A stretch of DNA of 64,000 nucleotides from Carposina sasakii (Eukaryota; Arthropoda; Insecta; Lepidoptera; Carposinidae), in the NCBI GenBank assembly GCA_014607495.2, contig CP053150.1:6468495-6532494 (forward strand), given 5' to 3'. The notes below the pieces were generated by a model. It saw only the letters and a list, made by a program, of their open reading frames with translations, did no database searches and was not told the DNA's origin. Positions 24,894-32,299 of the stretch are shown here, in pieces. Every line of letters begins with the position of its first letter. The stretch's first letter is position 1. The position numbers were made by a program, and so were the translations under genes.

Positions 24894-25331
24894 TTATAAA
24901 AACGATGTAAACATTTGATATAACAAAAAGTCATTATTGATAGTGTCATTAGTAAACATTCCAACAAAATTTCTTAAGCTCATACCTCTATACTTAAAAT
25001 ATAAATACATTATACAATATTCACCACACAGTGATGAAAAGATATTTTGAATAATTTTATTATTGTATATCCACATATTAGCATTTCTTTTTAAAAATGA
25101 TAAATGATATCCAGTCGGCTTGCGACCAAAAGAATCAAAGTATTCACCAATACCACTCTTATTAACATATATTGCTACCCAATGAGATCCAATTTTTGTA
25201 TCTGGATCTAAATTAGTAATTAGGTAAATTGGCGCGGCAATATGCATTGGAATGCGATTAGCAGCAAACACGTTTTGTTCTAGAGAATGATTTATTTTTT
25301 TCAAACATTTTTTTATTTCTAAAGTATTCAT
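24894..25331 (-). CDS. Adenain-like cysteine protease, maturation protease (intact copy)
   Basis: The product is 145 residues, close to the usual size of Polinton proteases. Predicted catalytic residues follow the adenain order: His50 in GSHWVAIY, Asp66 in YFDSFG, Gln95 in IIQNIFSS, and Cys102 in LCGEYC. In adenoviruses this enzyme cleaves virion precursor proteins after assembly. In Polintons the same role is inferred, and a matching cleavage motif occurs in the 152-residue protein encoded upstream. It is the last gene of the minus-strand block, 84 bp after the capsid stop, with an ATG start and a polyadenylation signal just downstream. The whole gene lies within the terminal repeat, so a second, broken copy exists at 31284-31722. 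The assignment is from visible motifs only. Confidence 0.9.
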   Translation of the reverse strand: MNTLEIKKCLKKINHSLEQNVFAANRIPMHIAAPIYLITNLDPDTKIGSHWVAIYVNKSGIGEYFDSFGRKPTGYHLSFLKRNANMWIYNNKIIQNIFSSLCGEYCIMYLYFKYRGMSLRNFVGMFTNDTINNDFLLYQMFTSFL

Positions 25332-25415
25332 GATTTCGCCGTAGACATGTGTATTTTCTTATATTTACAGGTATTATAAGAATAGTAAAACATACATTCA
25401 GTTTTATAAAGTAAT

Positions 25416-26729
25416 TTAGCTACTGTAATCTACATTAACATTTCTATTTTTATCTATTTCTATTACATTATCAAATTCAGCATACACAATACAGTTAATT
25501 GTTTGTGTCAATGGAGTTTCGAATCTCACTTCTAACCTTACACAACCATGTCTAATAAGATTCCAATGTGCTGTTGAATTAGCTGATAAGTCTGGTGTCA
25601 AGTCAAAAGCTAGTAAACAATAACCTTTGGGATATCGATCTCTAGATATACCGTTCCCATTATTTAAGAAATGAATACCGGTTCCTGAGAAAAGAGTATG
25701 ATATGCAGAAGTATATAGATTGTTACTGAAAACAGGTTGTAAAGCTTTAGAAGGGATTTGCATTCCATCAATATACAAGCTGAACGTGTTTATTCCATAA
25801 TTTTCAAAATCATAAGGGTTTTTGGAAAAACTACCATTAAAAGCAGTATTATCAACAAATCCTATTATACATCTTTTTGGTACTTGACCAAGAAATACAT
25901 TATCTAAAGTATTACCCTGTACACCTGAAGGTATAGTCAAAACTTTTACTTCAGCTCGTGTTATTGGGTACTTAGCAGTGGTTGATGATAAAACTTTTTG
26001 ATGTGCAAGAAGTACTGATGGATTGATTCGGGCTTTACGGATCATAAGAGTAGCATCAATAATAGTGACTTTTAGCTTAACATCACTAGGTTGACACAAA
26101 AGGTTAAACGCATCTCTGGAGCGGACTAATTTTACAGCCATCTCTACACCATTAATTAAAAATTTTTCTTGATTAAATATATCACCATGTAAGTGACCCA
26201 TCATTTCTACCTCTTTACTATCTTTTATAAACTTTTGTCTTTCGATAAAACCTTTGTTTCCATCATCAGTAGCATTCATTTTCCCAGCAGTATCTTCATA
26301 CCATAAACCACAAGTTAGATGAGATTGCTTTGCTGGTGGAGAGTAATTTAATAAAGTCTCTATATATGATCGGTATCCATAGGTATTGTTAGGGGGAGAT
26401 ATAAGTTTTTGATTTAAATAAACATCAAGTTGACTAAAAAGTGAATGCAGCCAATTATTCACCGGAGCTACATTCGTATTTGGTGCTAGAGGTGTTAAAT
26501 CCTGGTTTACCACTTTTACTTTAACATGGATTAAAGTATGAGATAGATCAATATAGTCATCACCAGTTCCAGGTATTTGAAATTCAATGGGACCATCATC
26601 ATTTAAAGACGAAATCGGTTTGTAATGAATCCACTGACCACTTTCAATACTAGTTTGAGTAGCTGGTAGTGCAAATAGATCTAATTCAGACTTAACGCAT
26701 TCACATGAATTATTATGTAAAAATGACAT
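25416..26729 (-). CDS. Major capsid protein, double jelly-roll (Polinton)
   Basis: This frame encodes 437 residues from the ATG at 26729. The frame is open to an ATG at 26744, but the later start leaves one base after the upstream gene's stop and begins with the family-typical MSFLHNNSCECVKSELDLF. Further recognisable stretches are WIHYKPISSLNDDGPIEF, DDYIDLSHT and NNWLHSLFSQLDVYLN. These identify the widespread Polinton capsid family (many insect copies are annotated as F54H12.2-like). Structure-based work assigned the family to the double jelly-roll capsid proteins of adenovirus-type virions. The C-terminal about 94 codons fall inside the left terminal repeat and are duplicated at 30916-31199. 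The gene has no internal stop and looks intact. Confidence 0.9.
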   Translation of the reverse strand: MSFLHNNSCECVKSELDLFALPATQTSIESGQWIHYKPISSLNDDGPIEFQIPGTGDDYIDLSHTLIHVKVKVVNQDLTPLAPNTNVAPVNNWLHSLFSQLDVYLNQKLISPPNNTYGYRSYIETLLNYSPPAKQSHLTCGLWYEDTAGKMNATDDGNKGFIERQKFIKDSKEVEMMGHLHGDIFNQEKFLINGVEMAVKLVRSRDAFNLLCQPSDVKLKVTIIDATLMIRKARINPSVLLAHQKVLSSTTAKYPITRAEVKVLTIPSGVQGNTLDNVFLGQVPKRCIIGFVDNTAFNGSFSKNPYDFENYGINTFSLYIDGMQIPSKALQPVFSNNLYTSAYHTLFSGTGIHFLNNGNGISRDRYPKGYCLLAFDLTPDLSANSTAHWNLIRHGCVRLEVRFETPLTQTINCIVYAEFDNVIEIDKNRNVNVDYSS

Positions 26730-26730
26730 T

Positions 26731-27189
26731 TTATAAATCACCAAATATATCTTTATGATTTATATTTATCTTTTTAGCTTTTTGCACTGTTCTCTGCTTT
26801 ACAATTGGTGAGTAACTGAGGTTACCAACACGATGTTTTTTATTTTTATATCCCGAACCCATCATTGCTCGCTCAATCTTTTCATCAGCTTTTCTTTTCA
26901 AGGTAGTCGTTGCATCTCTAAATCTGCTTTGAACCGAATCGTTCATGGGTTTTGCACTAACCATATCTGATAAAATCCCTACTCCAGCATTTAGCGCTTC
27001 TTTTCCGACAGCCTTTGCACCACTTGTTAGTAAAGGTAAAACTGATCGAAATAAACCACCTAAAAAACTTCCAATTCCATGTCCTTGCTGGTAAGGTGCC
27101 CCTTTATAAATGATACCCATACCAGATCCCGCTTGATGTGTATAGTAGTTTTCATATGGACAAATATTATAATCGTATTTAGGATACAT
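26731..27189 (-). CDS. Small virion protein, adenovirus pVI/pX-like candidate
   Basis: This 152-residue basic protein sits between penton and capsid genes. Residues 21-76 are glycine-rich and partly hydrophobic (GHGIGSFLGGLFRSVLPLL), with the look of a membrane-active amphipathic segment. The second half is lysine/arginine-rich (TTTLKRKADEKIERAMM, then GYKNKKHR). MMGSG at 109-113 fits the adenain consensus (M/I/L)-X-G-X-G, predicting cleavage between 112 and 113. Position, composition and cleavage motif suggest a processed minor capsid or core protein comparable to adenovirus pVI or pX. That is inference, and similar Polinton proteins are mostly annotated as unknown. The ATG at 27189 is 8 bp past the penton stop. 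Confidence 0.7.
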   Translation of the reverse strand: MYPKYDYNICPYENYYTHQAGSGMGIIYKGAPYQQGHGIGSFLGGLFRSVLPLLTSGAKAVGKEALNAGVGILSDMVSAKPMNDSVQSRFRDATTTLKRKADEKIERAMMGSGYKNKKHRVGNLSYSPIVKQRTVQKAKKININHKDIFGDL

Positions 27190-27197
27190 TTTTATAT

Positions 27198-27752
27198 TTA
27201 TCTACGTTTAAAATGTAGTTTAACACAGGTTGTTCCGAATTGGAATGGAATGTTTTCACCAGTGCTCGTTCTTATATCGATTTCTATTGTGTCAAACTCT
27301 CTCCGCATAACTGGCACATAGTGTGGTGGAGAAAAAACATGCATCTTATTCGATCCATAAATATATTTGGCAGGATCTAGTGATATATTTCTCAGTAATG
27401 GACACATGACATCACCTACTATTTGTGGTTCTATTATGTCACAGTAGACATATAACTGTGATGTTAATCCCAAATACAAATTAGCAGGGAATTTTCCTGT
27501 TCTTTTTGAAGCAATGTTAGTATATGGATCAAATCCAAGTTGAAGACTTAATATGGGTGAGAATTCTAATGAAACTAATTGGTTATTATCTTGAGTTAGA
27601 GTAACATATTTGGATAGTTTATCATACCGCAATTTGAACGTTTCTTTTGCATTTAATACAGTCAATACATCATTAATATTTTCATAACTGGAGGCGGGTA
27701 TGTGACTTTTGTAAGTTACCAGAGACGGTGATAACTCATTTGGAACTGTCAT
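27198..27752 (-). CDS. Penton (minor capsid) protein, C-terminal part
   Basis: A frame of 184 codons that together with the preceding 69-codon frame makes the length of one Polinton penton-type single jelly-roll protein (about 250 residues). It starts at an ATG whose ATG overlaps the stop of the upstream frame (ATGA). Recognisable segments include NINDVLTVLN, LGLTSQLYVYCDIIEPQIVG and RREFDTIEIDIRT. The last of these and the DIIEPQ..G stretch recur in insect Polinton homologues as I remember them. In the virion the penton would fill the fivefold vertices. Either the gene was split by a one-base change in an A-run at 27755-27760, or the two parts are translated by stop-start coupling or frameshifting. 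Confidence 0.75.
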   Translation of the reverse strand: MTVPNELSPSLVTYKSHIPASSYENINDVLTVLNAKETFKLRYDKLSKYVTLTQDNNQLVSLEFSPILSLQLGFDPYTNIASKRTGKFPANLYLGLTSQLYVYCDIIEPQIVGDVMCPLLRNISLDPAKYIYGSNKMHVFSPPHYVPVMRREFDTIEIDIRTSTGENIPFQFGTTCVKLHFKRR

Positions 27753-27958
27753 TCTTTTTTAATATACATTATATTTTGATTTTCTTGAACAGTAAACATA
27801 GTACAAGGATATTGAAATTCTACTAGTCCAACTGACCATTCTCCTTCTAATTTAATGGGTTTAGGCAGTTTAGTTGAAAAATTTGCAGTTTTATTATGCG
27901 GAAAGTATTTCATTGAACTGTTGCTAGGTAAAGTTAAATAAAAACTATCATTAGTCAT
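27749..27958 (-). CDS. Penton (minor capsid) protein, N-terminal part
   Basis: A 69-codon frame starting MTNDSFYLTLPSNSSMKYF, followed by NKTANFSTKLPKPIKLEGEW and SVGLVEFQYP. This is the N-terminal signature of the Polinton minor capsid (penton) family, which normally continues in one frame for about 250 residues. Here it ends in a run of six A and a TGA that overlaps the next ATG by four bases. It overlaps the integrase stop by eight bases. The break is small and could be a real mutation, an assembly error in a homopolymer, or programmed. Confidence 0.75.
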   Translation of the reverse strand: MTNDSFYLTLPSNSSMKYFPHNKTANFSTKLPKPIKLEGEWSVGLVEFQYPCTMFTVQENQNIMYIKKE

Positions 27959-29045
27959 GTTTATTTTTTAAGCTAGAAGCTAAAATCCAACTATTAAACT
28001 TATTTGGATAACCTTTCCACTTCACATACAATTCAGTTCTGCGGCCAGAGTAACGAGTACGTAGTATTTTATCAATTTTAAATTCCGTAGTGGGGTCATA
28101 ATTAACTTTTTGTAATTCTTTTTCATAGAAAGTTCCAGTTATATTTTCATGCTGTAAATCTTTTAATGTGTAAACTACCCAAGGAGATCTGTATACAACT
28201 GAAGTTATGATAAATATTTCATCACTCCAATTGGTTTCATAACCTTTTTGAAAAATTTGTTTATGTTTAGTTATTCTTACATAATCACCAACCTTAAATT
28301 TAGGTTCATTCGTAATGTTGGATGACTCACTTTGCTTTTTTCCATATAAATTTTGCCAAACTGTCATAATATTATTAGAATTAACATCACATGGTCTCAT
28401 TTTGATACTTCTATGAAAACTATGATTATACGAATGAAGCAAATCCTGCAAAATATCAATATATCGATAGGTATTGTTATGAGTAAAGTAGCGCCACATT
28501 TTCATTTTGAGCGTCCTTTGAAATCTCTCTACTATACTTGCTTTAATGTCAGGGTTATTGGTTGTGTAGTAATTAATGTTATAGCTCTTTAAGAAACTGT
28601 TTACATCTTTAGATATAAATTCAGTACCCTTATCTGATTGTAAATGTCTAGGAGTTGCTTTGGCTTCAAGAAAAATATCAGTGAAACATTTTTTTATAGT
28701 AGTGGAATTTTTTTGAGGGATAGCTCGAGCAAATGCATATTTACTAAAAACATCAATTACACATAAAATATATTTATTACCATCATTATATTCGCTATAT
28801 GTTCTTAAATCGCTTAGATCAGCTTGCCAGAGTTCATTAAGATTAGACAATATGTACTTGTTTCTAGGAAAACGACGTTGGACAGGTTTATGTAAAGTGT
28901 ACGTTTCTTGAGACTCCAACCATTTTTTTGTTTCCTTTCTAGTGAGTTTAGTTTTCATAGCTTCTGCTAGTTTATTCAAACTACTATAACCAGCAGGATT
29001 GGATACATCGTAGTAAATGTTATGAATTTCTAATAAGGGGTCCAT
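27951..29045 (-). CDS. Polinton integrase, DDE type with C-terminal chromodomain
   Basis: The product is 364 residues from the ATG at 29045. Numbering from three codons upstream, the DDE triad is Asp79 (WQADLSDL), Asp141 (LQSDKGTEF) and Glu176 (IVERFQRTLK), with 34 residues between the last two, as in retroviral-type integrases. IDVFSKYAFA and NDGNKYILC are further core motifs. Residues about 253-315 form an SH3-like segment (FKVGDYVRI). Residues about 325-364 form a chromodomain (FKIDKILRTR, LYVKWKGYPNKFNSW). The enzyme inserts the element; the 6-bp duplication around this copy is its expected product. The chromodomain may guide insertion to modified chromatin, which is inferred. The frame is intact and overlaps the genes on both sides. 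Confidence 0.93.
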   Translation of the reverse strand: MDPLLEIHNIYYDVSNPAGYSSLNKLAEAMKTKLTRKETKKWLESQETYTLHKPVQRRFPRNKYILSNLNELWQADLSDLRTYSEYNDGNKYILCVIDVFSKYAFARAIPQKNSTTIKKCFTDIFLEAKATPRHLQSDKGTEFISKDVNSFLKSYNINYYTTNNPDIKASIVERFQRTLKMKMWRYFTHNNTYRYIDILQDLLHSYNHSFHRSIKMRPCDVNSNNIMTVWQNLYGKKQSESSNITNEPKFKVGDYVRITKHKQIFQKGYETNWSDEIFIITSVVYRSPWVVYTLKDLQHENITGTFYEKELQKVNYDPTTEFKIDKILRTRYSGRRTELYVKWKGYPNKFNSWILASSLKNKHD

Positions 29046-29830
29046 TTCTTCCAATCGATTTTCCTTTTTACTTTTTGTTTACCGATCGTATCACTATCGC
29101 TTGAATGCGAATTGGTATTTTTTGGTGTAAAGTTTAACTCTTCATTCGTTGGAGTTGCAGTTTTGAAGCTGTTTTCATAATCTGGAGTTTTAGACATTAC
29201 ATTTATAAATGTCGCTCTTCTTGGATTACCTATGTAACTCAGGGGTACTCCTAACTCTTTTAATGCTTTAGCGAACTCGGTCCAACCACGGGGTGAACTA
29301 TGTTTAAGTGGTCTCATGACATCGTTAAACAAGTCGACAATATTACTTTTATGAACTTCTTTATTATTAATAAAAACTGTACCTTGATGATCCCAGCGTA
29401 GTTTTTCTTTATTTTTCAAAAGTATGTCTAATAAAAGTTCACCCTTCTGTCTATATGATTTTGGTATAAATTGAAGCAATTGTGATTTAACATAATATTC
29501 ACCTACACCCGTACTGTCTTCCTTGGTTAAAGTCTGTTTGACATCTGAGGTTGGTTCTAACTTTACATGTTCTTTTCTTTCGTTTTCGGGTTCATCGTAG
29601 GACACTATAGGTATTTCTAATGGTTTTCGATCTTTTCCGATAAAATACAAATATCTTTGTAGAGATTGTAAATAAAGTGACCACTTTTCTCTATCTTCCA
29701 ATTTTGTATTTAAAATTTTTTGCATCTCTTCGTCAAGGTGTGATAAATTAGCATTGCTATTATTGTTACCATTTTTTAGTTTCTCTATTACTTCTGGTTC
29801 TATTAATATCATTTTCTTTGTATTTTCCAT
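29030..29830 (-). CDS. Conserved Polinton protein of unknown function (266 aa)
   Basis: Starts at a true ATG after the 80-residue gene and overlaps the integrase start by 16 bases. Residues 120-203 form the part I recognise as conserved among animal Polintons: IPKSYRQKGELLLDILLKN, WDHQGTVFINN, SNIVDLFNDVM and GWTEFAKAL, ending near YIGN. The N-terminal 60 residues are charged and probably helical. The C-terminus is basic (KQKVKRKIDWKKW), suggesting contact with nucleic acid. I do not know its biochemical role. Its fixed place next to structural genes hints at a virion or packaging function, but that is only context. Confidence 0.7.
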   Translation of the reverse strand: MENTKKMILIEPEVIEKLKNGNNNSNANLSHLDEEMQKILNTKLEDREKWSLYLQSLQRYLYFIGKDRKPLEIPIVSYDEPENERKEHVKLEPTSDVKQTLTKEDSTGVGEYYVKSQLLQFIPKSYRQKGELLLDILLKNKEKLRWDHQGTVFINNKEVHKSNIVDLFNDVMRPLKHSSPRGWTEFAKALKELGVPLSYIGNPRRATFINVMSKTPDYENSFKTATPTNEELNFTPKNTNSHSSDSDTIGKQKVKRKIDWKKWTPY

Positions 29831-29839
29831 TATTTAAAA

Positions 29840-30102
29840 TTACTTCACAACCGAACCTAGTAGAGCACTTAAAACTGAACCGAGAATAATAGGCAAAAAT
29901 GCTCCACCTTTTTGAATAATAATGTGTTTTCTGTATTTGTTTTTTCCCTTTGATATTAGTTTCCTTAGAATATTTTTATATTTGCCAAGTTTCTGCTTTT
30001 TATTTTCTGGTAATGGAATTTTTCCTAATAAAACGTTATAAATACACTCACAGATGCAATTTATCTCCTTATCGTCGTGCAAGCTATTAATAATGCATTC
30101 CT
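29840..30102 (-). CDS. Small hydrophobic-tailed Polinton protein, no ATG
   Basis: An open frame of about 87 codons between a TAG at 30101-30103 and the stop at 29840, with 80 codons after a TTG at 30082. It contains ICECIYNVLLGKIPL, a basic middle (NKYRKHIIIQKGG) and a hydrophobic C-terminus (AFLPIILGSVLSALLG) that could enter a membrane. I recognise the CIYNVLLG and QKGG-hydrophobic pattern from other insect Polintons; function unknown. No ATG occurs anywhere in the frame, and the upstream TAG sits about where homologues would begin. The gene has therefore probably lost its start, unless a non-AUG codon is used. Confidence 0.6.
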
Positions 30103-30112
30103 AAATTTTGGT

Positions 30113-30819
30113 TTAAGTACGTGCAATGCTCTTAAAAATTCTACATGTGTCTTTACTTTGCATGTCATTGTCCTCTAATAACCGTTTTTGATTGTATGAT
30201 GTTGTATTTATACCTTTTTTAGGGATGTAACATATCGTATATGCATCTGGAAAAATAAGAGTTTTAAAACGATGCACATCATCTGTATTTTGTTTTAAAT
30301 CAATCATTAAATACCCATGAGGTTTATTTGTGGCATCCCTATATGCCTCTTCAACGAACTTTGGATTTTCAGGTACAAGTTGACGAGCAAGATAACGTAT
30401 TTGTGTTTTATCGCGTGGATTTTTAAAGTAAACAATGTAGCTGGAATTCAATGATATGTCACGTTGCCCCTTTCCTTGGTGAAAAATATTTTGGGTAATG
30501 TAAAATACACTAAGATTACGGTGATGGCTTCCTTTTGTAAAAATATCTACTATGCGCCCATCGGACTCTCTCATGAGATCGTCAATAATAATAAGTTGTG
30601 GATATTTCCCGTCAAACATATTCAAGTTAGGTATTCCTTGATGGTAAGTTACATTATTCAAATTGTATAGTGGTTGCATTTCATCATAACACCATATAAC
30701 GTCACTAAATTCTTGATTGCAAATTTCTTTCATATTCTTAATAAAATCACAAAGTTGGACTTTCCACAACCACTGGGAGCACCAACTATAGTTGTAAATG
30801 GGTGTTCAAAATGAATCAT
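30113..30819 (-). pseudogene. FtsK/HerA-type packaging ATPase, frameshifted near the N-terminus
   Basis: The ATG at 30819 opens a 29-codon frame that contains the P-loop GAPSGCGKS (Walker A) and stops at 30730. The rest of the enzyme, about 218 codons, is in a different frame (30769-30113). That frame has no ATG near its beginning and can start only at a TTG. It carries Walker B LIIIDD (59-64), a sensor-like YITQN (90-94) and FKNPRDKTQI (115-124). This is the Polinton/adenovirus-like genome-packaging ATPase, which pumps DNA into capsids. One small indel around 30740-30760 explains the break. As shown, no single frame has both nucleotide-binding motifs, so this copy should be inactive unless the break is a sequencing error. 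It is the first gene of the block. Confidence 0.85.
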
Positions 30820-30915
30820 ACTTTTAGTTTACAAAGAACGTCTTTACTGTGTAACCATTTATAATGATATGTTCAATAATTAGCCATACATATAATTATA
30901 TTTAACTTATTACAA
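30820..30915 (-). promoter_or_regulatory. Spacer upstream of the gene block, possible promoter
   Basis: A 96-bp AT-rich gap between the ATPase start and the right terminal repeat. On the minus strand it has TATA-like AAATATAATTATATG. It is the only non-coding space before the block, so it may carry the promoter. In a full element, other genes would be expected beyond it. Confidence 0.35.
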
Positions 30916-31199
30916 ATACTCTTTTCTCAGGAACCGGTATTCATTTCTTAAATAATGGGAACGGTATATCTAGAGATCGATATCCCAAAGGTTATTGTTT
31001 ACTAGCTTTTGACTTGACACCAGACTTATCAGCTAATTCAACAGCACATTGGAATCTTATTAGACATGGTTGTGTAAGGTTAGAAGTGAGATTCGAAACT
31101 CCATTGACACAAACAATTAACTGTATTGTGTATGCTGAATTTGATAATGTAATAGAAATAGATAAAAATAGAAATGTTAATGTAGATTACAGTAGCTAA
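30916..31199 (+). pseudogene. Capsid protein 3' fragment (duplicated)
   Basis: Encodes the last about 94 residues of the major capsid protein in reverse orientation to the real gene, ending with the same stop. No start codon or 5' part; it exists only because the terminal repeat cuts the gene. Confidence 0.9.
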
Positions 31200-31283
31200 A
31201 TTACTTTATAAAACTGAATGTATGTTTTACTATTCTTATAATACCTGTAAATATAAGAAAATACACATGTCTACGGCGAAATC

Positions 31284-31722
31284 ATGAATACTTTAGAAAT
31301 AAAAAAATGTTTGAAAAAAATAAATCATTCTCTAGAACAAAACGTGTTTGCTGCTAATCGCATTCCAATGCATATTGCCGCGCCAATTTACCTAATTACT
31401 AATTTAGATCCAGATACAAAAATTGGATCTCATTGGGTAGCAATATATGTTAATAAGAGTGGTATTGGTGAATACTTTGATTCTTTTGGTCGCAAGCCGT
31501 AACTGGATATCATTTATCATTTTTAAAAGAAATGCTAATATGTGGATATACAATAATAAAATTATTCAAAATATCTTTTCATCACTGTGTGGTGAATATT
31601 GTATAATGTATTTATATTTTAAGTATAGAGGTATGAGCTTAAGAAATTTTGTTGGAATGTTTACTAATGACACTATCAATAATGACTTTTTGTTATATCA
31701 AATGTTTACATCGTTTTTATAA
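31284..31722 (+). pseudogene. Adenain-like protease, duplicated copy with frameshift
   Basis: A second copy of the protease gene, pointing to the right end of the element. The first 73 codons match the intact copy, including the catalytic His and Asp region. A 2-base insertion at about 31500 then creates a stop. One base is missing about 26 bp later, so the reading frame does not return to the original phase. The remaining part, with the catalytic Gln and Cys, is open only in another frame (31447-31722). The copy cannot make active enzyme. It shows that mutation has accumulated in one copy and has not been corrected from the other. Confidence 0.88.
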
Positions 31723-31989
31723 CTTTTTTGTAATATGTAACTAGATTAAGGTACCTATTATAATAAATAAAAATATGTCTTATTTTGTAAAAAAAATGTT
31801 TTATTTTTAATATCAATTTCCTAAATACCTACTACACATTATGATAAAAGTAATAAGATAGACAAAACAAAATATAGATAAGCAATCATTAATGATGTCA
31901 CAAAGGTATGCTGTCGTGTGGTCATTAGTAAGTAAACGTCAGGGGGATCACGCGCTGACCATGTGATATAGTATATAGTCGGCCATCTT

Positions 31990-32205
31990 AGATGCCTAAT
32001 GTAGGGGCGTTGTATTCTTTAATGAGATTTGTCATTAGTACTTCATGCTCTGCTATTGGTCCATTTATCTTGATCATTAGTTATGGGGCGTGTCTTTTAG
32101 TTAATGAGATATGTCATTACCTAATGGAGGCGTGTCTTAGTTAATGAGGGGCGTTACCCTCACATACCTCATTAGTTAATGATATCTCATATGTGAATGA
32201 GCCAT
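31990..32205. repeat. Subterminal iterated motifs (right)
   Basis: Mirror image of the array at 24410-24625, with TTAGTTAATGA and GGCGTGT words repeated irregularly. Confidence 0.55.
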
Positions 32206-32261
32206 ATGTGACGACCTTTTTGCAAAGTTAGCAAATTTCAAGTTTATGACGTAGGAGACCA

Positions 32262-32269
32262 TGACGTCA
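32262..32269. promoter_or_regulatory. CRE/ATF-like palindrome near the right tip
   Basis: TGACGTCA, exactly mirroring 24347-24354. Confidence 0.4.
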
Positions 32270-32299
32270 GTGGTCCAGCTCCCGCTATTCCTTACTACT

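Larger units (their letters stand above)
24317..25699. repeat. Left terminal inverted repeat (1383 bp)
   Basis: Begins AGTAGTAAGGAATAGCGGGA and matches the reverse complement of 30916-32299. It holds 577 bp of non-coding terminus, the intact protease gene and the last about 94 codons of the capsid gene. In the parts compared by eye the only differences from the right copy are small indels in the protease gene. The inner boundary lies inside the capsid gene rather than between genes, so the repeat arose by copying and not as an ordinary short terminus. Confidence 0.93.
24317..32299 (-). mobile_element. Polinton/Maverick element, polymerase-less (7983 bp)
   Basis: The element starts AG and ends CT, has a 6-bp target duplication, and carries inverted repeats of 1383 and 1384 bp. 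Between them one minus-strand block encodes packaging ATPase, an 80-residue protein, a 266-residue protein, integrase, penton, a small virion protein, major capsid protein and protease. This set identifies a Polinton (Maverick, polintovirus-like). Full elements are usually 15-20 kb and encode protein-primed DNA polymerase B, which is absent here. The place where more genes would lie is only a 96-bp spacer joined to an inverted copy of the left end. With three damaged genes (ATPase, penton, the 80-residue protein) and no polymerase, it cannot be autonomous as shown. Confidence 0.95.
30916..32299. repeat. Right terminal inverted repeat (1384 bp)
   Basis: Reverse complement of 24317-25699, from within the capsid gene to the tip ...CCTTACTACT. 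It contains a promoterless capsid 3' fragment (30916-31199, plus strand), a frameshifted protease (31284-31722) and the terminal non-coding 577 bp. The two indels seen relative to the left copy are +2 at about 31500 and -1 at about 31526. Near-identity means either a recent origin or ongoing gene conversion. Confidence 0.93.

Noticed and set aside
26730..26744. ATG at 26744 as the capsid start
   Set aside because: It overlaps the upstream gene, and the extra five residues precede the family-typical MSFLHNNSC start at 26729.
27755..27763. Canonical -1 frameshift site joining the penton frames
   Set aside because: The zero-frame codons are ATT AAA AAA GAA, and the base before the first AAA is T, so the X XXY YYZ pattern is not met.
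29046..29054. TTG as the integrase start, three codons upstream
   Set aside because: An ATG at 29045 is in frame and fits the family's N-terminus; a TTG start is not expected in an insect element.
24317..32299. The inverted repeats as a pure assembly artefact
   Set aside because: Both ends have the same 6-bp flanking duplication and different unique flanks, and the two repeats differ by indels. An artefactual mirror copy would be identical and would not produce a matching target duplication.
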